This document shows positions 47,611 through 55,685 of a DNA stretch of 64,000 bases, piece after piece (position 1 is the stretch's first letter; the number at the start of each line of letters is the position of its first letter). Made by a program: the position numbers and the translations under genes. Source of the DNA: Microvirga pakistanensis (GTDB lineage Bacteria > Pseudomonadota > Alphaproteobacteria > Rhizobiales > Beijerinckiaceae); contig NZ_SPJX01000029.1 in NCBI RefSeq assembly GCF_004458765.1, positions 64,623-128,622 on the forward strand, in the 5' to 3' direction. Below the pieces are notes generated by a model that saw nothing but the letters and a program-made list of their open reading frames with translations, was not told where the DNA came from and made no database searches.

Positions 47611-48540
47611 ATGATAATCGCGTCCAGAACAGTTGTGCCGAAGGCTTCTAGTCGCCGGCGCACCCGCCGGCTTCTCAGTAGCGACAACAGTCTACCTTAT
47701 CTGCTCCTGGTTCCGGCCCTTATCGCATTGGGGTGCATTCTGGTAGTCCCACTCATCTACAATATCTGGTTGAGCTTCCATGAATATAACTTGTTGCGCC
47801 CGGCACGGAACACCTTCGTCGGTTTTGGGAATTACCTTAAGGTCATCCAAGACCCGGCTCACGTCTCGTCTCTCTTCCTGACCGTTCGTTTCACGGCGAT
47901 CACTGTCCTTGCCGAGGTAATTCTTGGCACATCCCTCGCATTGTTGTTGAATCTGCCGTTTCCAGGCAATCATTTCGTGAGGACATTGGTACTCGTACCG
48001 ATGCTCATTTCCGAAGTCGTAGCAGGGCTCTCGTGGCGTCTCATCTACCATACCGAATTCGGACTACTGAACTACCTGATCGGGTTATTCGGCTTGTCGC
48101 CACAGGTGTGGCTCGGACCGGATTTGGCGCTCCCATCGGTCATGATTGTTGAGATCTGGCAGCATACACCTTTCGTTACGCTGATAATGCTCGCTGGGCT
48201 GCAGACCGTTCCACGCGAGTTGCTTGAGTCGTCGATGATGGACGGCGCATCACGCTGGCAACGTTTCCGCTACGTGGTTCTCCCTCTGATCACTCCGATC
48301 CTGCTTTTGGCGTTGGTTTTTCGAACCATGTTTACCTTGCGTGTTTTTGCACCGGTCTGGGTATTAACCGGAGGCGGCCCAGCGGATAGTACCCTGGTTA
48401 TCGGCGTCGATATCTATCGTGCAGCCTTCCGCTACTATAATCTGGGAATAGCCGCCACACTTTCCATCATTCTCCTCGCTGTCACTCTTGCAATCACCCT
48501 CGTCTACATGCGTCTGCTGCGTAGGGAGGCGTTGACATGA
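47611..48540 (+). CDS. ABC importer permease, MalF/UgpA-like
   Basis: A 309-residue CUT1 permease with six membrane segments. The N-terminus is LPYLLLVPALIALGCILVVPLIYNIWLSF, and the EAA loop is ELLESSMMDGASRWQRFRYVVLPLITP. Follows the binding-protein gene by ~25 bases and overlaps the next permease by four bases (ATGA). Confidence 0.92.
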   Translation: MIIASRTVVPKASSRRRTRRLLSSDNSLPYLLLVPALIALGCILVVPLIYNIWLSFHEYNLLRPARNTFVGFGNYLKVIQDPAHVSSLFLTVRFTAITVLAEVILGTSLALLLNLPFPGNHFVRTLVLVPMLISEVVAGLSWRLIYHTEFGLLNYLIGLFGLSPQVWLGPDLALPSVMIVEIWQHTPFVTLIMLAGLQTVPRELLESSMMDGASRWQRFRYVVLPLITPILLLALVFRTMFTLRVFAPVWVLTGGGPADSTLVIGVDIYRAAFRYYNLGIAATLSIILLAVTLAITLVYMRLLRREALT

Positions 48541-49379
48541 ACCCGAGCGTTGTTCGGCTCTTAGAGAAATATCTCATCGGCCTGTGCGTAATCGCGGTGA
48601 TCCTGTTCACCGTCTTCCCCCTTGCGTGGATAATTTTGACGAGCGTGAAGCCAGCGAACATCGCCGTTTCGTATCCTCCCAGGTTCTTTTTCACCCCCAC
48701 ACTCGAACATTACGGACTATTGCTCTCCGGTAGCGGCGGCGAAGTGCTGGGAAAGGCGTTCATCAATTCGATCCTGACCACCGGGATCTCCATGATCGTC
48801 ACATTGCTCGTCGCGTGTCCCGCGGCCTATTCGCTCTCCCGCCTGAAGCCAGCGGGTGGGGCAGCCATTGTCGTATTTATCATCGGGGTTCGCATGCTCC
48901 CCCCGATCGTACTGGTCGTGCCGCTATTCCGAATCTTCCAGTCCTGGGGGATAACCGACACACAAACGGCGCTCATTATACCTTATGTGGGCCTGTCTGT
49001 TCCGCTTGCGACTTGGATGATGATTGGCTTCTTCCTGAATCTGCCCAAGGAGTTGGAGGAGGCTGCGATGATCGATGGATGCGGACGGATCAAAGCGTTC
49101 TGGCACGTGATTCTGCCCCTCGCCGCACCGGGGCTTGCGGCAACGTCGATTTTCACAGGCCTGCTGGCGTGGAATGATCTCGTGTTCTCATTACCGCTGA
49201 CCACCGTTGACGCCGTAACACTCCCGGTGATTGCATCACGGATGCGAGTGGAAGAGGGAGTACTGTGGGGACAGCTCGGCGCTGTCTCAACGATCATGAT
49301 TATTCCGGTCATTCTCCTCACTTTTTTCGTACAGAGGCACATAGTCCAAGGGATAGCGTCCGGCGCGGTCAAAGGCTGA
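48537..49379 (+). CDS. ABC importer permease, MalG/UgpE-like
   Basis: A 280-residue CUT1 permease. Family markers are VFPLAWIILTSVKP near the N-terminus, the EAA loop ELEEAAMIDGCGRIKAFWHVILPLAAPG, and the end VQRHIVQGIASGAVKG, which is almost identical in MalG-type proteins. Translationally coupled to the upstream permease. Confidence 0.93.
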   Translation: MNPSVVRLLEKYLIGLCVIAVILFTVFPLAWIILTSVKPANIAVSYPPRFFFTPTLEHYGLLLSGSGGEVLGKAFINSILTTGISMIVTLLVACPAAYSLSRLKPAGGAAIVVFIIGVRMLPPIVLVVPLFRIFQSWGITDTQTALIIPYVGLSVPLATWMMIGFFLNLPKELEEAAMIDGCGRIKAFWHVILPLAAPGLAATSIFTGLLAWNDLVFSLPLTTVDAVTLPVIASRMRVEEGVLWGQLGAVSTIMIIPVILLTFFVQRHIVQGIASGAVKG

Positions 49380-49420
49380 TCGACGTTCCGGCGATCTGGA
49401 AGAGCTAGGAGATTGCGGAC

Positions 49421-50491
49421 ATGGCGAGTGTCGAGGTTGTGGAAGCCAAAAAGTCATACGGGAGTTTGGAGGTCATCCACGGCGTCAACTTGAACGTTGC
49501 AGATGGAGAGTTTGTTGTTTTGGTTGGCCCGTCCGGATGCGGCAAGTCCACTCTTCTGCGAATGATCGCAGGGCTCGAGTCCATTACCTCGGGCGAAATC
49601 AGTATTGGTGAACGCCTCGTCAATGATGTTCTCCCGAAGGATCGGGACATTGCTATGGTGTTTCAGAACTATGCTCTCTATCCACATATGACAGTGTGGG
49701 AGAATATGGCCTTCCCGCTTAAGATGAATGGTGTAGCACAGACTGAGATAGACCGCCGCGTGTCTGCAGCGGCTGAAGTTCTTGGCCTCCTTCCGTATCT
49801 GAATCGGCATCCGCGTCATTTGTCCGGTGGTCAGCGGCAACGTGTGGCTATGGGACGTGCCATCGTTCGTCGGCCGAAAGCCTTTCTTTTCGATGAGCCA
49901 CTTTCAAACCTCGACGCCAAACTGCGTGTTCAGATGCGGACCGAAATCAAAGAGCTACACCAGCGTATTGGCACAACTTCAATATATGTCACCCACGATC
50001 AAGTAGAGGCTATGACGATGGCGGATCGGATCGTAGTGATGCGGGACGGCATTATTGAGCAGGTGGGATCGCCGCTCGATCTTTACGATCATCCTGTCAA
50101 TACGTTCGTTGCCGCCTTCATCGGTTCTCCCTCGATAAACTTTCTTTCCGGCAAATGGGATAGAATCAATCAGAAACTCAAACTAGCCGAACATTTTGAC
50201 GTTGATTTTCCGGCAACTGACAGACCCTCGATGCCAGATGAGATCGTCTACGGCATTCGCCCGGAGCACCTTGCAATTTCCGCAACGGAAGAGGGCATAC
50301 CCGCTCAAGTCGCCGTGGTAGAGCCAACAGGCGCACAAACACAGGTATTGTTCAAGACAACCAACAAGACAGATCTCACGGCGATCTTCTCTGAGAGAAT
50401 TAACTTGAACCCAGGCGAGACAGTTAAGCTGGTGCCGAGCATAACGACGGGTCACTTTTTCGATGCGGGCACCGGCGCGCGCATTCTTTAA
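49421..50491 (+). CDS. ABC importer ATPase, MalK/UgpC-like
   Basis: A 356-residue CUT1 ATPase: Walker A GPSGCGKST, Q-loop FQNYALYPHMTV, signature LSGGQRQRVAMGRAI, Walker B AFLFDEPLSNLDAKLR and switch His in VTHDQ. The C-terminal regulatory domain is the MalK-type TOBE fold (YGIRPEHL). Last gene of the operon. Base composition looks lower in GC than the ectoine genes. Confidence 0.93.
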   Translation: MASVEVVEAKKSYGSLEVIHGVNLNVADGEFVVLVGPSGCGKSTLLRMIAGLESITSGEISIGERLVNDVLPKDRDIAMVFQNYALYPHMTVWENMAFPLKMNGVAQTEIDRRVSAAAEVLGLLPYLNRHPRHLSGGQRQRVAMGRAIVRRPKAFLFDEPLSNLDAKLRVQMRTEIKELHQRIGTTSIYVTHDQVEAMTMADRIVVMRDGIIEQVGSPLDLYDHPVNTFVAAFIGSPSINFLSGKWDRINQKLKLAEHFDVDFPATDRPSMPDEIVYGIRPEHLAISATEEGIPAQVAVVEPTGAQTQVLFKTTNKTDLTAIFSERINLNPGETVKLVPSITTGHFFDAGTGARIL

Positions 50492-51441
50492 GACCAGATT
50501 TGCCGCAAGGTTTTGTGACATCAAACAAGCGAAGACATGGGACAATGGCGCCGGTCTCTAGTCAGTTGTCGCTGCTGAACCGGCTGGTTCGGGCGGAATG
50601 TGGGGGCGGGACGGAGTTGTAACGAATCCGCTCGCATGCCAGTTCGATCCGATGCAGTACGTTCGCAAGCCAGGCGCAGATCCGTCAGGCAACCCGGCGG
50701 AGGATAAAGCCCGATGTCCGCGGCGCTCTATAACCGACCTCGCACAGTGGAAGGCGGGCACCTGACAGCCGGTGGGCTGGTGCTGATCTCGGAGGCACAC
50801 TGGAATGGAACACTGGTGCCAGATGACGAGAGATCACCGACGAAGGCGGAGCGTTACTCCAGGGACGTGGTAAACAACCTCGACTTTACGCCTGGATTAC
50901 GGACTCCTACGCCTGAGACTCTGACCCATGACATGGCAACGTACGCACGGCTTGAAGAAAGTCGCCGCACCTGCGATGCGACATCGACCAATTTCGACCT
51001 CTTCCCCGTTCGCGGCGGATGTCTGATCGTCCGGCATGGTCTGGCCGATCCCGACCTTAATCAGCGCCTGGGAGTAGGCTGTCGGCTGTAGCGCTCAAGG
51101 GGATAGTTCGGCAGCACTTGCCGATGCAGCAGACTCTGTTGGTCGAGATGGTCTGCTCTGGGTCATTCTCCGCCAATCCCCTGCCCTGCGCGAACATCCG
51201 CTGTTCACCTCATGAGCAGACATTCAAACTAGGACCGGGATGTGCCAGAAGCAGTCGCTTCGGGATTGTTGATAATCGGCACCCGCTTGTTCTGGTGCTC
51301 CGGAAATCACATGAGACAAGTTCTCTCACAGCTACCGCGACGGTACGGAGCCGATGAGACCATATCCGTTCACCCGCAGCGCGCCAGCCTCCAACACGCC
51401 CATCCGAAAGAGGTGGGAAATCCGGGTGGCAAGGCACCCCT
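50492..51441. other. Gene-poor stretch, 950 bases
   Basis: A frame of about 125 residues at 50714-51091 has no recognisable motif and no good ribosome site, and I do not call it. The stretch contains the second copy of the 92 bp repeat (51159-51250). Confidence 0.5.
51159..51250 (+). repeat. Direct repeat copy 2 (~92 bp)
   Basis: Same orientation and ~90% identical to 42559-42650, exactly 8,600 bases away. It lies at the right side of the LysR-cyclase-ABC block, between it and the ectoine cluster. Probably one of many copies of an intergenic repeat in this genome. Confidence 0.85.
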
Positions 51442-51921
51442 TCAGACCGCGCCTTCGATGACAATGCTCGGGAGCAGGTCGGAGGTCTTCACGTTCTTCG
51501 TTATGACGTATGTGAAATAACGTTCGATCCCAAGGTCAAGCCGCAGTAGCTTGTCGATCAACCGTTGATAGGCATCTATATCCTCGGATATGATCTTGAG
51601 AATATAGTCTACACCGCCGCCGGTGGCGTCGCAGGAAACGATCGCAGGTTCCTTGAGGATTGCCTCCTCAAAGCGGTCGAAGTCAGACTGCTGATGGCTC
51701 TTCAACCTGATTTCTACGAGAACAGCGGTTCTGCGGGCCAACCTGTCCGTATTGATGCGCGCTGTATAGCCCGTGATCACTCCGCTCTTCTCAAGGCGGC
51801 TTAGGCGCTCCCAGCATGCTGTGGGGGACAGATTCACGGCCTCAGCAAGCCGAATTTTGGTCATTCGGCCGTCTCTCTGAAGGGCAGCAAGGATCTTCAA
51901 GTCGATTTTGTCGAGTTTCAT
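51442..51921 (-). CDS. asnC: Lrp/AsnC-family regulator of the ectoine cluster
   Basis: A 159-residue Lrp/AsnC protein: helix-turn-helix LKILAALQRDGRMTKIRLAEAVNLSPTACWERLSRLEKSGVI and RAM ligand domain (VLVEIRLKSHQQSDFDRFEE, SCDATGGGVDYILKI). Ectoine-degradation clusters regularly carry such a regulator (AsnC, or DoeX in Halomonas), which works with EnuR. The ATG at 51921 gives the standard start MKLDKIDLKI. It is divergent from enuR across 63 bases. Confidence 0.88.
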   Translation of the reverse strand: MKLDKIDLKILAALQRDGRMTKIRLAEAVNLSPTACWERLSRLEKSGVITGYTARINTDRLARRTAVLVEIRLKSHQQSDFDRFEEAILKEPAIVSCDATGGGVDYILKIISEDIDAYQRLIDKLLRLDLGIERYFTYVITKNVKTSDLLPSIVIEGAV

Positions 51922-51940
51922 GGCTATCTCGAAGCTCCAG

Positions 51941-51968
51941 TACAATGTAAGGCATTATCCATTACAAT
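51941..51968. promoter_or_regulatory. Spaced TACAAT repeats between asnC and enuR
   Basis: TACAAT occurs at 51941-51946 and 51963-51968, exactly 22 bases (two helical turns) apart in direct orientation; TGTAA and TTACA also form an inverted pair here. MocR-type regulators bind direct repeats, and TACAAT could also serve as a -10 element for enuR. Confidence 0.4.
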
Positions 51969-51984
51969 CACACGAGACAATCCC

Positions 51985-53445
51985 ATGCGAGAGCTGCCTC
52001 GCCCCTCCGATGACCAAGACGCCTTTGTTCGACCTGAAGAACGGGGGATTGCAGACTGGCGGCCCATGCTTACTAAGCGGAAGGGGATCACGAAGCATAA
52101 GCTCTTGACGGAGCGGATCATCGCAGACATCGATGCGGATATCTTGCCGGCGCATGCGCGGATGCCGACGCACCGGGATCTTGCCCGGCAGCTCGGGGTG
52201 TCCGTCCAGACCGTGAGCCTCAGCTATAAGGAAGCCGAACGGCGTGGCTATCTGCGGGGCGAGGTCGGCCGGGGTACTTTCGTCCGCAGCCGGGTTACGG
52301 AGAAGGCAGAGCGGTTTATGCTCGATCAGGACCCTGGCGAGACGGTTGATCTCTCTATCATTCGGGCGATCTACACCGAATCGCATGAGAACGCATCCCG
52401 CGCCGTCATGCGGAGCCTCGCCCAGAGCGACAACAGCGCCTTCATGCGCCCCTGCCGGCCCATTGCGGGCCTGGACCGCCATCGGGCTGCGGCACAGGTC
52501 TGGTTGAAGGGTCTCGGCGTCGACGCCGCGAAGGACCGCATCCTGATCACGAACGGCGCCGCCCACGGCCTCTTCCTGGCGGTCGCCGCCATCGTCCAGC
52601 CCGGCGACACCGTTCTCACCGAAAATCTGACGGACCATGGCATCATCGGTCTCGCCAACGTTCTGGGCTTCACCCTGCGCGGTCTCCCAACCGACCATGA
52701 GGGCATTCTCGTAGAGGCCTTCGAGGAGGCCTGCGCAGCCGGCGGAGTGAGCGCCCTGGTGCTCATCCCGTCTCTGGGCAATCCGACTAGCCATGTGATG
52801 GGAGCCGAGCGACGGCAGGCGATCGCGGGAATTGCGCGCCGTTACGGCATCTATGTCGTGGAAGATGAAGTCTATAAGCCGCTCCTGGAAACCCCACTTC
52901 CATCGTTTACCGACTTGCTCCCGGAGCTTGGCTTCTTCGTCACCAGCTTCACCAAATCTGTTCTGACGGGATTGCGGGTCGGATATCTCGTGGTTCCGCC
53001 GCAATACTCGATCCGGGTCGCGAGCATCATGCGCGTGACGAGTTGGAGCGCCACGAACCTGCCTGCCGAGATCGCAACCCTCTGGATCGAAGACGGCACG
53101 GCCCTAGACCTGATTGCCTTGCAACGCCGGGAGGTTCGCGCACGTCAGGCCGTTGTGGAGGATATCCTCGGGCTGCACATCGCCCATACGCATCCCTTGT
53201 CTCTTTGCGCTTGGCTGAAGGTGCCGCCCCGATGGACCGAAGAGGGACTCGTGCGGATGCTGGCCCAGAAAAATATCGCCGTCACCCCATCTGATCCCTT
53301 CATGGCGGGCCCGGACAGTACGGGCGGCATCCGGATTTGCATCGGCGGACGCTTGTCCCATACGACCCTGAGCCGCACTCTTCGGACAATCGCGGAAACT
53401 TTCGACCAGCTGCCTCCTGTCTTCGATACCAGCTCTATCGCTTAG
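51985..53445 (+). CDS. enuR: EnuR, MocR-type regulator of ectoine use
   Basis: A 486-residue GntR/MocR protein: winged helix at ~35-105 (ITKHKLLTERIIADIDADILPAHARMPTHRDLARQLGVSVQTVSLSY) fused to an aminotransferase-like domain. The PLP-binding lysine is Lys324 in SFTKSVLTGLRVGYL. EnuR represses ectoine genes and is relieved when PLP reacts with alpha-acetyl-diaminobutyrate or diaminobutyrate, products of ectoine hydrolysis. Location beside eut/doe/ehu genes makes the assignment firm; it is ~240 bases upstream of eutB with a separate promoter region between them. Confidence 0.92.
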   Translation: MRELPRPSDDQDAFVRPEERGIADWRPMLTKRKGITKHKLLTERIIADIDADILPAHARMPTHRDLARQLGVSVQTVSLSYKEAERRGYLRGEVGRGTFVRSRVTEKAERFMLDQDPGETVDLSIIRAIYTESHENASRAVMRSLAQSDNSAFMRPCRPIAGLDRHRAAAQVWLKGLGVDAAKDRILITNGAAHGLFLAVAAIVQPGDTVLTENLTDHGIIGLANVLGFTLRGLPTDHEGILVEAFEEACAAGGVSALVLIPSLGNPTSHVMGAERRQAIAGIARRYGIYVVEDEVYKPLLETPLPSFTDLLPELGFFVTSFTKSVLTGLRVGYLVVPPQYSIRVASIMRVTSWSATNLPAEIATLWIEDGTALDLIALQRREVRARQAVVEDILGLHIAHTHPLSLCAWLKVPPRWTEEGLVRMLAQKNIAVTPSDPFMAGPDSTGGIRICIGGRLSHTTLSRTLRTIAETFDQLPPVFDTSSIA

Positions 53446-53492
53446 ACAGAGACTTCTCCGAAAGGATGTTTCAATTAACGTGACCATGATTG

Positions 53493-53522
53493 TTTCATAA
53501 CAATATAATTATTGACATGAAA
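53493..53522 (+). promoter_or_regulatory. Promoter with overlapping 30 bp palindrome upstream of eutB
   Basis: The arms TTTCAT-AA-CAATA and TATTG-AC-ATGAAA surround a TAAT centre; only the AA/AC positions break the symmetry. A perfect TATAAT (53504-53509) sits in the middle, and GTGACC at 53480-53485 is a possible -35 with 18-base spacing. A repressor bound here would cover the -10 box. The most likely binder is EnuR, alternatively the AsnC-type regulator. Confidence 0.6.
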
Positions 53523-53618
53523 TAGGGTGCATCACACCATCCCTTTGTCCTGCTCAAAAGTGGTGAATGCCCTTGAAGCCCGCACGAAGCCGTATCGTCG
53601 AAGCAGTTCAGTCCACAC

Positions 53619-53650
53619 CCCGGTGCGGCAGCACCGGTGTTGTTTGTTGG
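53619..53650 (+). terminator. Hairpin with T-rich tail before eutB
   Basis: CCGGTGC-GGCA-GCACCGG followed by TGTTGTTTGTTGG, about 35-65 bases before the eutB start and downstream of the promoter candidate. It could be a leader attenuator or a weak terminator. Confidence 0.45.
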
Positions 53651-53685
53651 ACCCCGACCGTTTCCGTCATCGCAGGCTCCCTCCG

Positions 53686-54675
53686 ATGAGCGCGGTCGGG
53701 CTCGACGGTATCATGAGAGCCCAGGAGCGCATCGTCGATCGGGTTCGGCGCACGCCCCTCACCTTGTCCTCAGGACTCTCCTCACATTGCGGCGCTCCGG
53801 TTTATCTCAAGCTCGAAAGCCATCAGCTGACCGGCAGCTTCAAGCTGCGTGGCGCCACGAATGCTGTCCTTTCCTTGAACACCGAAGCACGGCAGCGCGG
53901 CCTCGTCACTGCCTCGACGGGCAATCACGGTCGTGCGGTCGCACATGCGGCGAAGGCCGAAGGCGTGCCAGCGGTTGTTTGCATGTCCGCTCTCGTCCCT
54001 ACCAACAAGGTCGAAGCGGTACGGGCTCTCGCAGCTGAGGTCCGCATTGTCGGACGCTCCCAGGACGATGCGCAGGAGGAGGTCGAACGTCTGGTACGTG
54101 AGGAAGGTCTGACCGCCATTCCGCCTTTCGATCATGCCGACGTCATTGCGGGGCAAGGAACGATAGGCCTCGAGATCGCGGATGACCGTCCCGATACCGA
54201 ACTCGTGCTCGTTCCGCTCTCAGGCGGAGGACTGGCCGCGGGCGTTGCCTCGGCCATCAAAGGACGGCTTCCGCAGGCGCGGGTAATCGGAATCTCGATG
54301 GAGCGCGGCGCGGCTATGTATGCGAGTCTGCGCGCCGGAAAGCCCGTCCCGGTCGAGGAACTGGAAACCCTGGCCGACTCCCTGGGTGGCGGTATCGGGC
54401 TGGAGAACCGCTACACTTTCGCCCTGTGCCGCGATCTCCTCGACGACGTCGTACTGCTGTCGGAGGACGAGATTGCCGAAGGCATCCGTCATGCCTTTGC
54501 GGCGGAAGGCGAAACGGTAGAGGGAGCCGGCGCGGTTGGTATCGCAGCGCTCCTGGCTAAGAAGGTCGATGTCCGAGGACCGACCGTCGTAATCGTCTCG
54601 GGCCGCAACATCGACGAGATACTCCACCAGCAGATTGTAACCACCGGCAGCAACGCGGGAGAGCGAGACCGATGA
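53686..54675 (+). CDS. eutB: EutB, threonine-dehydratase-like enzyme of hydroxyectoine degradation
   Basis: A 329-residue fold-type II PLP enzyme. The PLP lysine is Lys53 (SFKLRGATNA), and the phosphate-binding loop is SGGGLAAGV. In ectoine clusters EutB acts with EutC to convert the hydroxyectoine-derived intermediate so that it can enter the ectoine route; the exact steps are still partly inferred in the field. The ATG at 53686 gives the usual family length; the eutC start overlaps its stop by four bases. Confidence 0.88.
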   Translation: MSAVGLDGIMRAQERIVDRVRRTPLTLSSGLSSHCGAPVYLKLESHQLTGSFKLRGATNAVLSLNTEARQRGLVTASTGNHGRAVAHAAKAEGVPAVVCMSALVPTNKVEAVRALAAEVRIVGRSQDDAQEEVERLVREEGLTAIPPFDHADVIAGQGTIGLEIADDRPDTELVLVPLSGGGLAAGVASAIKGRLPQARVIGISMERGAAMYASLRAGKPVPVEELETLADSLGGGIGLENRYTFALCRDLLDDVVLLSEDEIAEGIRHAFAAEGETVEGAGAVGIAALLAKKVDVRGPTVVIVSGRNIDEILHQQIVTTGSNAGERDR

Positions 54676-55685
54676 CTCAGATGCTCGTTCTCACCGAACC
54701 CGATCTCCGCCACGTTGTGCAACTCGATGCAGGCGTTGTGGCCTGCGTGGAGGATGCCTTCGCTGCCCTGGCCACCAAGCCGGTTGTGATGCCGCCGATC
54801 CTCCGACTCGACATTGTCGAGCATCGCGGCGAAGTTGACGTGAAGACTGCCTACGTCCCGGGCCTCGACGGTTTCGCCATCAAGGTGAGCCCAGGCTTCT
54901 TCGACAATCCGAAACTTGGACTGCCAAGCCTCAACGGCCTGATGATCCTGTTCAGCACAAAGACCGGTCTCGTCGAGGCTCTGCTGCTGGATAACGGCTA
55001 TCTCACCGATGTTCGCACCGCTGCCGCCGGTGCGCTTGCCGCGAAGCACCTGTCACGTGCCGATGCGCAGAGCGCCGCCATCTTCGGCGCAGGCACTCAA
55101 GCCCGCCTTCAGCTCAAGGCTCTCACGCTTGTGCGTCCGATCACGCATGCCCGGATCTGGGCGCGGGATCTCGCCAGGGCCGAGGCGGCGGCGCAGGACC
55201 TCGCAGCAGAGCTCGAAATCACGGTCGACGCTGTGCGAAGTCCGCAAGCCGCCTGCGACGGTGCCGACATCATCGTCACGACGACTCCCGCCGAGCAGCC
55301 GCTTCTGAAGGCGGAATGGCTGCAGCCCGGTCAGCACATCACCGCCATGGGCTCGGATTCCGAGCACAAGAACGAGATCGATCCTACGATCCTGACGCGT
55401 GTCTCCTACATTGCCGACAGCGTGGCTCAGACGCGCCGCCTCGGCGAATTGCATCACGCGATCCGGACAGGATTGATCGCGGCAGATCGATCGTTCCCGG
55501 AACTGGGGCAGGTCATCGCCCGGCAAGTTCCCGGACGGGAAACCTCGGACGCCATCACTCTGTGCGACCTCACCGGAACCGGCGTGCAGGATACTGCCAT
55601 CGCCACCCTCGCCCATGCACGCGCGCGCGACGCCGGAGCGGGCAGATCCATCAATACAAAAGAAGCAACTGGAGGCTATTCGTGA
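54672..55685 (+). CDS. eutC: EutC, ornithine-cyclodeaminase-family enzyme
   Basis: A 337-residue protein of the ornithine cyclodeaminase/mu-crystallin family. The N-terminal sheet is followed by a Rossmann domain with AAIFGAGTQARLQLKALTLV. The early VDVKTAYVPGLDGFAIKVSPGF and GLMILFSTKTGLVEALLLDNGYLTDVRTAAAGALAAKHL are family signatures. It pairs with EutB in hydroxyectoine catabolism. Ends in a GTGA overlap with the ectoine hydrolase gene. Confidence 0.88.
   Translation: MTQMLVLTEPDLRHVVQLDAGVVACVEDAFAALATKPVVMPPILRLDIVEHRGEVDVKTAYVPGLDGFAIKVSPGFFDNPKLGLPSLNGLMILFSTKTGLVEALLLDNGYLTDVRTAAAGALAAKHLSRADAQSAAIFGAGTQARLQLKALTLVRPITHARIWARDLARAEAAAQDLAAELEITVDAVRSPQAACDGADIIVTTTPAEQPLLKAEWLQPGQHITAMGSDSEHKNEIDPTILTRVSYIADSVAQTRRLGELHHAIRTGLIAADRSFPELGQVIARQVPGRETSDAITLCDLTGTGVQDTAIATLAHARARDAGAGRSINTKEATGGYS

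Noticed and set aside
50714..51091. A 125-codon plus-strand frame after the CUT1 ATPase gene
   Set aside because: No motif, no good ribosome site and mixed composition; I could not support it as a gene.
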